Shown here piece after piece: positions 1 through 7,610 of a DNA stretch of 64,000 nt. The translations under genes and the position numbers were made by a program. Below the pieces are notes generated by a model. The model saw only the letters and a list, made by a program, of their open reading frames with translations. It had not been told where the DNA came from and searched no databases. Numbering within the stretch: the stretch's first letter is position 1; each line of letters starts with the position of its first letter. The DNA is from M55B112 sp040880545. Its GTDB lineage: Bacteria > Bacteroidota > Bacteroidia > Bacteroidales > GCA-2748055. The stretch spans positions 6,778 through 70,777 of the forward strand of contig JBBDIE010000175.1 in assembly GCA_040880545.1 (NCBI GenBank), in the 5' to 3' direction.

Positions 1-2
1 AT

Positions 3-515
3 GGTTCAAATAAGGAGGTACAAACAACACGTCCTTCTTCAAGCCAGGGAAACACACAGTCGCAGGAAAACAGAAACTATACACCAGGTTACACACAGCC
101 CAGGAGTAACTCCGGGTCAGAAAAGGTAACTACAACCAGGCCAGCTACAAGTAGCAGCAACGGATATACGAGACCTGCCACCACTAGCAGTTCAAGGAAA
201 AGCAGCAGTACCTATACCAGGCCAAGCAGCAGTAGCACCAATACAAGGCCCAGCAGCAGCAGTACCTATACAAGGCCCAGCAGCTCAAGTAGCAGCAGTT
301 CCTACAGCAGGCCAAGCAGCAGTAGCTCAAATCGCAGCAGCAGTTCTTATTCAAGGCCCAGTAGTTCAAGCCGGAGCAGCAGTTCATACAGCAGCCCAAG
401 CAGTGGCAGTTCAAGTCGCAGTAGTTCATCCTACAGCAGTGGTTCAAGGAGCAGTTCCAGCGGGTCCAGCAGTTCAAGCAGCAGCAGCTCGAGCCGCAGT
501 TCTTCACGAAGATAA
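3..515 (+). CDS. C-terminal part of a Ser/Arg-rich low-complexity protein (5' end outside window)
   Basis: An open frame runs from the left edge in frame 3 to a TAA at 513-515, so only the last ~170 residues are present. The first ~50 residues are polar (Q, N, T, P). The rest is dominated by Ser with regularly spaced Arg, in repeats of the type YTRPSSSS / YSRPSSSS built from agc-agc-agt codons. No domain or catalytic motif is visible and the family is not recognised. Such tails occur at the end of exported or surface proteins, but the exported part, if any, is off the window. The reading frame is supported by uninterrupted repeat structure to the stop and by a hairpin shortly after it. An ATG-initiated frame on the opposite strand over the same repeats is Cys/Leu-rich and looks like a shadow. 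Confidence 0.6.
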   Translation, partial: GSNKEVQTTRPSSSQGNTQSQENRNYTPGYTQPRSNSGSEKVTTTRPATSSSNGYTRPATTSSSRKSSSTYTRPSSSSTNTRPSSSSTYTRPSSSSSSSSYSRPSSSSSNRSSSSYSRPSSSSRSSSSYSSPSSGSSSRSSSSYSSGSRSSSSGSSSSSSSSSSRSSSRR

Positions 516-537
516 TACGTACATATTATTTTTAATT

Positions 538-564
538 CCGGGGGAGTTATCCTCCCGGTTTCAT
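538..564 (+). terminator. Possible terminator after the Ser-rich gene
   Basis: A GC-rich imperfect hairpin (ccggg ... cccgg, with a further GGA/TCC pairing across a bulge) is followed by a short T stretch. It sits 22 bases after the stop and just before the next start at 582. The T tract is weak. Confidence 0.35.
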
Positions 565-581
565 AACGTAATTCGAAAAAA

Positions 582-2060
582 ATGAAAACAAGTTATTATA
601 TATCTGTAATAGTCCTGTTTCTGGCTGTTTCAGTTTCAGCACAGGATCAGATACAGGCATTCCGTTTCTCTCAGGTCTATCCTGTAGGAACCGCACGCTA
701 TACATCCATGGGTGGTGCATTTGGAGCGATCGGCGGCGATTTTACCGCTGCTTCCCAAAATCCAGCCGGTTTAGGGATTTTCCGAAACTCAGAGTTTACC
801 ATTACTCCTTCTTACATTCTGAATAATTCCAGATCCAAATACCTCGGTGAATCAAACAGGGACTTCGCCACTAATATGAGTATCGGTAATTTAGGACTTG
901 TGACTTCGTACAATACTGGCAGGAATGAAGGATTGGCAGGCGCAACTTTCGCTTTTGGATATAATGCACTCAATAACTTTCATAGTACAGCACTTATGCA
1001 TGGTATTAATGAAAACACCTCTCTATTGGATAATTTTGCATGGTATGCCAATAATAACAATGAGCTGGATATCTTTTATGAGGACCTGGCAAATGAAATT
1101 GGCCTGATGCCTCTGGATACTGTACAGAACGAGTACTGGCATTATCTGCAGCCTTATGATGATATCGGATATGATGGATATGGACAGGAACAGATAAGGG
1201 TGCTTGAGCGTCGTGGAAACATTGGAGAGTATGCATTCTCAGCCGCGATGAATATCAGCCACAAACTTTATTTAGGTGGTACTGTGGGCATCCATTCAGT
1301 AAGGTTTTATGAGGATATTTACCAAAAAGAGACAGATATAAATGACCTGGAACCTGAATTTGAATCGTTCCGTTTTGGAGAGTATAATTCAACCAGGGGC
1401 TATGGTTATGTCTTTAAGATTGGGTTGATATTTAAACCAATTCATATTTTAAGAATCGGGGCATCATTCCATGCACCGGTTATTTACCAGCTGACAGACG
1501 ATAAATTTACAGAATTAAATAGTTATTGGGACTCCAATTCAGGGTTAACCAATGATTATGCTTCCTCCGGGCTGTTTTCAAAAGAATACACACTACGTAC
1601 ACCTTACAGGGCTTCCCTGAGTACTACAGTATTATTGGGAAAATTAGGATTGATAGCTGCAGAATATGAATATGTGGATTACTCCTCATCGGATCTTGAT
1701 AGTCCGGGATATAAATTTGTTAATGAGAATAGTTCCATTGCAAGGGATTTTGGAGTGGCACATAATCTGAAGGCAGGAGCAGAAATTAGACTAAACCCGG
1801 TATATCTCAGAGCAGGGGCTCAGTATTATATGAATCCTTATACCGAAGCAGCCAATGGTTCCGACATTCTTGTTTACAGTGGTGGAATTGGGGTGAAAGT
1901 CAATCAAACATTTATAGATGTTGCCTACTCGTTGAGAACCAGTTCTGAAACCTACGGACTGTACCAACATTTTTCATCAGATGTTGAAAATGAATTTGAA
2001 ATATCCGACATAGCATACACCAGAACCAACGTAATGGTCACACTTGGCTATAAGTTTTAA
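582..2060 (+). CDS. OmpP1/FadL-like outer-membrane beta-barrel protein
   Basis: This is a 492-residue protein with a Sec signal peptide (about residues 1-20, ending SVSAQ). After it comes a segment typical of the Bacteroidota branch of the OmpP1/FadL superfamily: ARYTSMGGAFGAIGGD near residue 38, then ASQNPAGLG. The rest alternates aromatic and polar residues as in an outer-membrane barrel and ends in an aromatic residue (LGYKF). FadL proteins carry hydrophobic compounds across the outer membrane; this subgroup is uncharacterised, so the cargo is unknown. The ATG at 582 is followed directly by the signal peptide. A hairpin terminator follows the stop, before the convergent wbqC-like gene, so it appears to be a single-gene unit. 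Confidence 0.8.
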   Translation: MKTSYYISVIVLFLAVSVSAQDQIQAFRFSQVYPVGTARYTSMGGAFGAIGGDFTAASQNPAGLGIFRNSEFTITPSYILNNSRSKYLGESNRDFATNMSIGNLGLVTSYNTGRNEGLAGATFAFGYNALNNFHSTALMHGINENTSLLDNFAWYANNNNELDIFYEDLANEIGLMPLDTVQNEYWHYLQPYDDIGYDGYGQEQIRVLERRGNIGEYAFSAAMNISHKLYLGGTVGIHSVRFYEDIYQKETDINDLEPEFESFRFGEYNSTRGYGYVFKIGLIFKPIHILRIGASFHAPVIYQLTDDKFTELNSYWDSNSGLTNDYASSGLFSKEYTLRTPYRASLSTTVLLGKLGLIAAEYEYVDYSSSDLDSPGYKFVNENSSIARDFGVAHNLKAGAEIRLNPVYLRAGAQYYMNPYTEAANGSDILVYSGGIGVKVNQTFIDVAYSLRTSSETYGLYQHFSSDVENEFEISDIAYTRTNVMVTLGYKF

Positions 2061-2082
2061 TATTGATCTGTTATAAAATCAG

Positions 2083-2113
2083 CCCGGCAGAATGAATAAC
2101 TGCCGGGTTTGTT
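2083..2113 (+). terminator. Intrinsic terminator of the OmpP1-like gene
   Basis: A perfect 8-bp stem (cccggcag / ctgccggg, 2083-2090 and 2100-2107) with a 9-base loop is followed by tttgtt. It lies between two convergent genes and touches the stop of the wbqC-like gene at 2112, so it may also slow transcription from the other side. Confidence 0.7.
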
Positions 2114-2741
2114 ATTTCACCAAGATGCTGTCTGACAGGACCTTCCCGGCATTGCTTCCTTCGTTAAACAGCAGATCCAGGATGCTCAGTTCAGAAACGA
2201 ATCCATGTCTGTCTGAAAAGACCTGGTGATAGGGGATCGGATGATAGGCATACCGGTGATGCCTGAAAGCTTTTTTTGGGTGAATAACCTCGCTGATATC
2301 TGTGCCAGGCTCGGGAGAATGATATGTTTCAGTACGATCCAGGTTCATCTGCCTGCCAAACAGACTCAGACTGGCCCGCAGGAGTTCAAAATTAAAATCT
2401 GCAAGAAATTTATAATGCTTCAGGTAAAATGGAATGAAGGAATCGTTAATAAATTCAAAGAATGGGGCAGAGGAATAGGCTGAACTTATGCTCCTCCAAT
2501 GGTTATGCTGCCATTTGGTGTCGTAGTCGATCCTGACATCCTTCATCAATAACCTGGTTCCATGAACCTTTACAATGGGTATCACAAGATTGATGACACC
2601 GTTGGCTCCGAGAATCCTGCACCGGTTCCGGTAGGTCTGCTTTGAATAATGGTCAAATTGCTCTATTACAGTCTTGTTACCGTGTTGCAACAGTAAAGAA
2701 AAGTAAGAGACCGGTGCATTGTAATAGCAGGGAAGGACCAT
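2112..2741 (-). CDS. WbqC-like family protein
   Basis: The 209-residue protein matches the WbqC-like family. It opens with a hydrophobic strand plus PVSYFSLL (family pattern: P..YFP...Y...), and has an HYSKQTYRNRCRI segment, WQHNHWRSI near residue 77 and SAPFFEFI near 90. WbqC was named from an O-antigen cluster and members are thought to act in glycan or amino-sugar metabolism, but the reaction is not established. It is last in the minus-strand run dapB-lepB-lepB-wbqC, 12 bp after the signal peptidase gene, so co-transcription is likely. The ATG at 2741 gives the usual family length. Confidence 0.8.
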   Translation of the reverse strand: MVLPCYYNAPVSYFSLLLQHGNKTVIEQFDHYSKQTYRNRCRILGANGVINLVIPIVKVHGTRLLMKDVRIDYDTKWQHNHWRSISSAYSSAPFFEFINDSFIPFYLKHYKFLADFNFELLRASLSLFGRQMNLDRTETYHSPEPGTDISEVIHPKKAFRHHRYAYHPIPYHQVFSDRHGFVSELSILDLLFNEGSNAGKVLSDSILVK

Positions 2742-2753
2742 GCTGAAAAGTGC

Positions 2754-4163
2754 TTATCTGTTGCTTCTTACAATTTTAAAGAATCTGTTCCAGCGGACAC
2801 CCCCATACTCTTTATCGACACTTAACCAGATTACACGAGGTTTTCCTATGATGTGGTCCTCAGGTACAAACCCCCAAAAACGGGAATCGGCCGAATTGTG
2901 TCTGTTATCACCCATCATGAAGTAGTAATCCATTTCAAAGGTATAGCTGTCTGCAGGTACTCCATTAATCATGATGGTACTGTCAGAAATCTCCAGTTCA
3001 TTGCTTTCGTACGCCTCAATGATACGTCGGTAAAGAGGGAGGTTCTCCAGGGTTAAATGCACCTGCTCTCCCTTGGCAGGGATTTTTAACGGTCCGTAAA
3101 ATTCTGCATTCCATGGGTAATCCATACTATGAGGGAAGGCACTACGGTCATATTCCCCCGCTTCATACATCTGTAATGGCCTAACATGGCTGATACCAGG
3201 GAATTGTGAAATGGCTTTTGCACCTTCAACTGACAAAGGAAACATATAATTTGGATTATTCCTGACATCGGCTGATTGCCTGGGGATACCAAATTTTTCC
3301 ACTGATTTGGGATTTAGTGGTGATCCGTCGGTGGTAACGCGGTATAATTGTTGAATACCCTGATATGCAGGCTGAGGTTCACCGTTTACGACAATCATGT
3401 TCTCCCTTACAACCAATTCATCACCGGGTATTGCCACACAACGTTTTATATAATTATCTCGTCGGTCAACCGGTCTGGTTTCAATGTCGTAGAGTTTATG
3501 AATCTGTTTCCTGGCATAATTTTCATAAATCTCATACTTTAACTGCCTGTTATTTTTTGTCTTGTCTCTTTCCATGAGATCATAGGCCTCATCCCTTACC
3601 AGATCATAATAATCAAAATTTCCTTTGGCATATAACCTGTGATCCGACGGTTCAAGTGCCACGGTATCGGAGGCCGGGAAATTGAAAACCACCATGTCAT
3701 CCCTTTTAACATCACTGAAACCTTTGAGCCTCTTGTAAGGTCTCCTGATCCATTCGAGGTACGTCTTCTTGTTCAATATAGTGTTGGGAAGGAAAGGAAC
3801 AGCGAGAGGCGTATTTGGAGTCCTGGGGCCGTAGGCGGTCTTACTCACATACAGGTGATCACCCACAAGCAGGGTGCCCTCCATGGAAGGAGTAGGGATC
3901 TTATAGTTTTGAAAAAGAAAAAGGTTGATCAGTGAAACGGCAACCACAGCAAATATCAAAGCGTCGAGCCATTCAATGATCACATGATTCTTCCTGCCCC
4001 GTTTTTTCCAGAACGACCAGTTGACTTTTTTACTTACATAAATATCGAATACAATGGGCAATCCGAACAGGAACCAGTAATTACCAAGCCAAACCACGAA
4101 CAGAATATATAATCCTGAAGCTATCCCAAATCGTGTATATTTATCCTTAAAATAATTCTTCAT
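2754..4163 (-). CDS. lepB: Signal peptidase I (first of two, distal copy)
   Basis: The type I signal peptidase removes Sec signal peptides at the outer face of the inner membrane. Visible features are N-terminal membrane segments (about residues 15-43 and 64-85), the catalytic Ser box IPTPSMEGTL (Ser93), the catalytic Lys box NYIKRCVAIPGD (Lys240) and the closing GDNRHNSADSR box near residue 425. At 469 residues it is far longer than typical signal peptidases. The extra length lies between the Ser and Lys boxes and between the Lys box and the GDN box, as is usual for Bacteroidota. It lies 9 bp after a second, shorter lepB with the same layout. Both copies keep the Ser-Lys dyad, so neither looks degenerate. 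Confidence 0.9.
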   Translation of the reverse strand: MKNYFKDKYTRFGIASGLYILFVVWLGNYWFLFGLPIVFDIYVSKKVNWSFWKKRGRKNHVIIEWLDALIFAVVAVSLINLFLFQNYKIPTPSMEGTLLVGDHLYVSKTAYGPRTPNTPLAVPFLPNTILNKKTYLEWIRRPYKRLKGFSDVKRDDMVVFNFPASDTVALEPSDHRLYAKGNFDYYDLVRDEAYDLMERDKTKNNRQLKYEIYENYARKQIHKLYDIETRPVDRRDNYIKRCVAIPGDELVVRENMIVVNGEPQPAYQGIQQLYRVTTDGSPLNPKSVEKFGIPRQSADVRNNPNYMFPLSVEGAKAISQFPGISHVRPLQMYEAGEYDRSAFPHSMDYPWNAEFYGPLKIPAKGEQVHLTLENLPLYRRIIEAYESNELEISDSTIMINGVPADSYTFEMDYYFMMGDNRHNSADSRFWGFVPEDHIIGKPRVIWLSVDKEYGGVRWNRFFKIVRSNR

Positions 4164-4172
4164 TATCGCTGT

Positions 4173-5492
4173 TTAATTAATGCGTTTAAAGATACGGTCT
4201 TTTCTTAAACCCCCAACAAAAGAATCATTGGGATCTGATGACAGCCATATTGTAACTGCCTTACCCAGCAGATGGTCCTCAGGTATAAAACCCCAGTGTC
4301 TCGAATCAGCAGTATTATGCCTGTTATCACCCAGTACAAAATAGTAATTCATTTTGAATGTATAGGTCTCTGACACTTTCCCGTTAACATAATATTTTCC
4401 GTCGTTAAATATAACGTGGTTCATTTCATAGACTTCAATGGCTCGGGAATAAACCGGGTAGGTATATGGATCAAGTTTTACCGTCATCTCCCTGGCAGGA
4501 ATTACCAGAGGCCCAAACAGGTCATTGGTCCATTTGTACCTCTGATCATGAGGGAATATCTCTGGGTTGTTGAAAGACAGGACCGGTTCCACAAACCTTT
4601 GAATGCTTCTTACTTCCGGAAAATTATTTAGCAGCATCGACTGTTCAATGGTAAGATAGATAACGTGAAGGGAGTTGGCCGGATTGTAGGTGATCTCATT
4701 ATTAAGGATATTTAATGAATCCAGCAGAATTTCAGGCAGTGCTTCGCCCTTAGTTTTGACATAAAATTTAAGTTTCTGTTGTGGCAGGAATTCGACCAAT
4801 TGCCGGTTTACTGTCAGGCGCCCGTCCATGATTTCGATGGTATCTCCGGGAAGGCCGACGCATCTTTTGATGTAGTTTTCGCGACGGTCCACCGGATGTG
4901 AGATAACGTTAAAATGTTCATGGATATACTGCTTTCCGTATTGCCTTACCAGTGAATAATAATTCTGACCAGGGTACTCAACTATCATGGAATCTCCTTC
5001 AGGAAATGAGAAGACGATCACATCTCCACGCTTAACCCTTGAAATACCGTTTAATCGTTTGTATGGCTTTAATAATTTTTCCGAATATGTCTTCTTCCCA
5101 TTGGGCAGATAATCGGGTAAAAAAGGCCAGCTCAGGGGTGTATTGGGAAGTTTTGGTCCGTAAGCCAGCTTACTGACAAAGATATAATCTCCCGCTTTCA
5201 GACTTCCCTCCATGGAGGAAGTAGGAATTTTATAAGCTTCTACGAACAGCACCTTTATTGCAGTGGTTATAAATATGGCTATGGCAATGTAACCTGTCCA
5301 TTCCAGAGTTTTAGCGATTTTATTTGGAACAGGATAGTGTTTGTTCAATTTGGGAATAACCCTGCTGATGAAGTAATCAAAAATGATCAAATTAAAAAGC
5401 AGGAACCAGTATGCAGTGGTCCAGATAACCAGCATAGACCAAAGCAGCATCCAGATCAGGAACCAGGTAATTCGTCTTCGGGGTATGTTCAT
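4173..5492 (-). CDS. lepB: Signal peptidase I (second, proximal copy)
   Basis: This 439-residue paralogue of the next gene downstream has the same architecture: two N-terminal membrane segments, Ser box IPTSSMEGSL (Ser93), Lys box NYIKRCVGLPGD (Lys209) and GDNRHNTADSR near the C-terminus. It starts 3 bp after the dapB stop and ends 9 bp before the next lepB, so the genes are almost certainly co-transcribed. Tandem lepB genes behind dapB recur in Bacteroidota. The two proteins differ mainly in the insert between the catalytic boxes, which may change substrate preference; that is inference. Confidence 0.9.
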   Translation of the reverse strand: MNIPRRRITWFLIWMLLWSMLVIWTTAYWFLLFNLIIFDYFISRVIPKLNKHYPVPNKIAKTLEWTGYIAIAIFITTAIKVLFVEAYKIPTSSMEGSLKAGDYIFVSKLAYGPKLPNTPLSWPFLPDYLPNGKKTYSEKLLKPYKRLNGISRVKRGDVIVFSFPEGDSMIVEYPGQNYYSLVRQYGKQYIHEHFNVISHPVDRRENYIKRCVGLPGDTIEIMDGRLTVNRQLVEFLPQQKLKFYVKTKGEALPEILLDSLNILNNEITYNPANSLHVIYLTIEQSMLLNNFPEVRSIQRFVEPVLSFNNPEIFPHDQRYKWTNDLFGPLVIPAREMTVKLDPYTYPVYSRAIEVYEMNHVIFNDGKYYVNGKVSETYTFKMNYYFVLGDNRHNTADSRHWGFIPEDHLLGKAVTIWLSSDPNDSFVGGLRKDRIFKRIN

Positions 5493-5495
5493 CGG

Positions 5496-6209
5496 TTACA
5501 AATTGAGCATTTCCTGCATACTGTGTATTCCTGACTTTCCTTGCATATATTCAGCAGCCAGAACTGCACCAGTTGCAAAACCTACCCTTGATTTGGCATT
5601 GTGAGATATACTAATTGTATCTATTTCAGATTCGTAAGTAACACAGTGGTAACCACTCACTTCACCTTCTCGTTTGGAATTAATGTAAATATTTTTCGGC
5701 TCACCCTCTTTGCGTGTCCAGGAATTTTTGGAAGAGATTTTTTCTGTAATCTGATTTGCCAGGGAAATAGCAGTACCACTCGGAGCATCCAGTTTATGGA
5801 CATGGTGGATCTCTTCTATGGAGACATCATATTCCTGAAAGTTTTGCATGATCTCAGCCAGGCGTGTATTCATGGCAAATAACACATTAACGCCAATACT
5901 GAAATTTGATGCATAGAACAGACCGCCGTTTGTTTCATTGCAGAGCTTTATTGCCTGATCCAGCTTATCCAGCCAACCTGTAGTTCCGGATACAACGGGA
6001 ACATTTTCCCTGATGCAGACAGAGATATTCTGAAATGCTGAATCGGGCGTTGAAAATTCGATGGCCACATCAATGTCGCGGAGATTTTCCTGGTTCAGAT
6101 CTCCGGCGTTGGTCACATCAATGATCAGACCTATGGTATGTCCCCGTAATTCTGATATCCGGGCAATTTCACGTCCCATTTTACCGTATCCGATGATGGC
6201 TATATTCAT
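5496..6209 (-). CDS. dapB: 4-hydroxy-tetrahydrodipicolinate reductase
   Basis: DapB reduces 4-hydroxy-tetrahydrodipicolinate with NAD(P)H in the cytoplasm, on the lysine/diaminopimelate route. The 237-residue protein begins with the nucleotide-binding motif IAIIGYGKMGREIA and carries the family signature HHVHKLDAPSGTA near residue 130, plus GTTGW before it. I start it at the ATG at 6209, where the Rossmann motif begins. An upstream in-frame extension to 6299 encodes no conserved sequence and would run through a likely promoter. It heads the dapB-lepB-lepB-wbqC cluster. Confidence 0.93.
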   Translation of the reverse strand: MNIAIIGYGKMGREIARISELRGHTIGLIIDVTNAGDLNQENLRDIDVAIEFSTPDSAFQNISVCIRENVPVVSGTTGWLDKLDQAIKLCNETNGGLFYASNFSIGVNVLFAMNTRLAEIMQNFQEYDVSIEEIHHVHKLDAPSGTAISLANQITEKISSKNSWTRKEGEPKNIYINSKREGEVSGYHCVTYESEIDTISISHNAKSRVGFATGAVLAAEYMQGKSGIHSMQEMLNL

Positions 6210-6228
6210 GATTGTTTGTTTGATAATG

Positions 6229-6236
6229 CAAAAATA
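6229..6236 (-). promoter_or_regulatory. Possible -7 element for dapB
   Basis: The minus strand reads TATTTTTG, matching the Bacteroidota -7 consensus TAnnTTTG, about 20 bases before the dapB ATG. No good -33 TTTG is present at the usual distance, so support is partial. Confidence 0.35.
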
Positions 6237-6309
6237 ATATAAAAGATATATAATACTGTGTGATTGTATGGCCGAAGTGCAGGCACTCTCCATAAGCACT
6301 GCTGTTCAA

Positions 6310-6340
6310 CAAAAAAAGGGTGTCTGTTGAGACACCCTTT
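6310..6340 (-). terminator. Intrinsic terminator of the thrS-infC-rpmI-rplT operon
   Basis: On the minus strand a perfect 8-bp stem (gggtgtct / agacaccc, loop of 4) is followed by seven T. It lies about 20 bp after the rplT stop and separates the translation operon from dapB. Confidence 0.88.
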
Positions 6341-6359
6341 CATATATTTCCGGAAAAAT

Positions 6360-6704
6360 TTATTTTACTTTTTTCACGATAGACTCAAACGTTTTGGGAT
6401 CGTTCATGGCCAGATCGGCCAGCACCTTTCGGTTGAGGTCGATCCCATTACTCTTGAGTTTATGCATGAATTCAGAGTAGGACATACCATATTCGCGTAC
6501 AGCTGCATTAATCCTTTGTATCCATAGTGCGCGAAATTCTGCTTTTTTCTTTCTACGGTCACGATAGGCATATTGCAACCCTTTATCGTGGGCATTTTTT
6601 GCTACTGTCCAGACATTTTTTCTTCTGCCCCAGTAACCCCGTGTTCTTTTCAGAACCTTTTTTCTTTTTTGTCTTGACGCTACCGCGTTAACTGATCTTG
6701 GCAT
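6360..6704 (-). CDS. rplT: 50S ribosomal protein L20
   Basis: The 114-residue, strongly basic protein binds 23S rRNA early in 50S assembly. It has the L20 signature: SVNAVASRQKRKKVLKRTRGYWGRR at the start (continuous in the protein), then YRDRRKKK and LWIQRINAA near the middle, at the usual length. It is last in thrS-infC-rpmI-rplT and is followed by a strong terminator. In other bacteria L20 controls its own operon through the infC-rpmI leader; no matching pseudoknot could be verified here by eye. Confidence 0.97.
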   Translation of the reverse strand: MPRSVNAVASRQKRKKVLKRTRGYWGRRKNVWTVAKNAHDKGLQYAYRDRRKKKAEFRALWIQRINAAVREYGMSYSEFMHKLKSNGIDLNRKVLADLAMNDPKTFESIVKKVK

Positions 6705-6795
6705 TTTTCATTGTTTTTTGGATGACAGCGCTCGAATTATTCGAGACTTTCAGGCTTGGCATCCTGGTTAATCACTAATTACCTTTATGTAATTT

Positions 6796-6993
6796 TTACT
6801 TCATTGAGAGCAATTGCTTTATATTCTTCTGATCCGCGTGGTGTACCTCACCAAAATAGGTCAGGTTTCTTTTACGCTTCTTAGATTTCTTGGTCAAAAT
6901 ATGACTTTTGAAAGCATGCTTTCTCTTGATTTTTCCTGTTCCGGTAAGCGAAAAACGTTTTTTTGCTCCCGGATTGGTTTTCATCTTCGGCAT
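6796..6993 (-). CDS. rpmI: 50S ribosomal protein L35
   Basis: The 65-residue basic protein opens with MPKMKTNPGAKKRF and has GTGKIKRKHAFKSHILTKKS, both standard for L35. It lies 28 bp after infC and 91 bp before rplT, the conserved order. Confidence 0.96.
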   Translation of the reverse strand: MPKMKTNPGAKKRFSLTGTGKIKRKHAFKSHILTKKSKKRKRNLTYFGEVHHADQKNIKQLLSMK

Positions 6994-7021
6994 TTCAAAA
7001 AATATTAACTGTTTAACTAAA

Positions 7022-7585
7022 CTATTTTTTACTCTTAACTTTTGGAGAAAGGAACATCGTCATTCGTTTCCCTTCCAACTTTGGAAGCTGTTCAACTTTA
7101 GCCACATCTTCCAGATCCTGTGCAAGCCGGAGAAGCAAAATCTCTCCTTTCTCTTTAAATAAAATGGTCCTTCCCTTAAAGAACACAAATGCTTTTACTT
7201 TCGCTCCCTCCTCGATGAACTTCACTGCATGTTTCATCTTAAACTCATAATCGTGCTCATCAGTATTGGGGCCGAATCGAATCTCCTTCACCACAATTTT
7301 TGTGGTTTTGGCTTTCATCTCCTTCTGTTTCTTTTTCTGTTGATAAAGAAACTTCTGATAATCAACAACCCTGCAAACTGGGGGGTCGGCATTCGGCGAA
7401 ATTTCCACCAGGTCCAAATCCAGTCCGTCGGCAATTTTAAGTGCTTCCGAGAGGGTATATACTCCGGGTGTTTCTAAATTCTCTCCAACGACTCGAACTG
7501 TTGCTGCTCGAATTCGTTCGTTTACTTTGTGTTGAGGTTCCGGTTTACGGTCTCTTCTGTAATTTCTGCCACCAGGTCTGGCCAT
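7022..7585 (-). CDS. infC: Translation initiation factor IF-3
   Basis: IF-3 keeps 30S subunits free and proofreads the initiator tRNA-codon pair. The 187-residue protein has the N-domain (VNERIRAATVRVVGENLE..GVYTLSEALKIA, split here by one residue) and the C-domain (KTTKIVVKEIRFGPNTDEHD, then VKAFVFFKGR), with a short basic N-terminal extension. It starts at an ordinary ATG rather than the rare AUU or AUC codons used for autoregulation in enterobacteria. It lies 25 bp after thrS in the same operon. Confidence 0.96.
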   Translation of the reverse strand: MARPGGRNYRRDRKPEPQHKVNERIRAATVRVVGENLETPGVYTLSEALKIADGLDLDLVEISPNADPPVCRVVDYQKFLYQQKKKQKEMKAKTTKIVVKEIRFGPNTDEHDYEFKMKHAVKFIEEGAKVKAFVFFKGRTILFKEKGEILLLRLAQDLEDVAKVEQLPKLEGKRMTMFLSPKVKSKK

Positions 7586-7610
7586 AAAAATATTTTAATT
7601 TTTGAGATTT

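Noticed and set aside
184..507. Cys/Leu-rich 107-codon frame opposite the Ser-rich tail
   Set aside because: It is the antisense reading of agc/agt repeats; the plus-strand frame is continuous from the window edge and ends before a hairpin.
6210..6299. N-terminal extension of dapB
   Set aside because: The added 30 residues are not conserved and would include the -7 promoter element; the Rossmann motif starts at the ATG at 6209.
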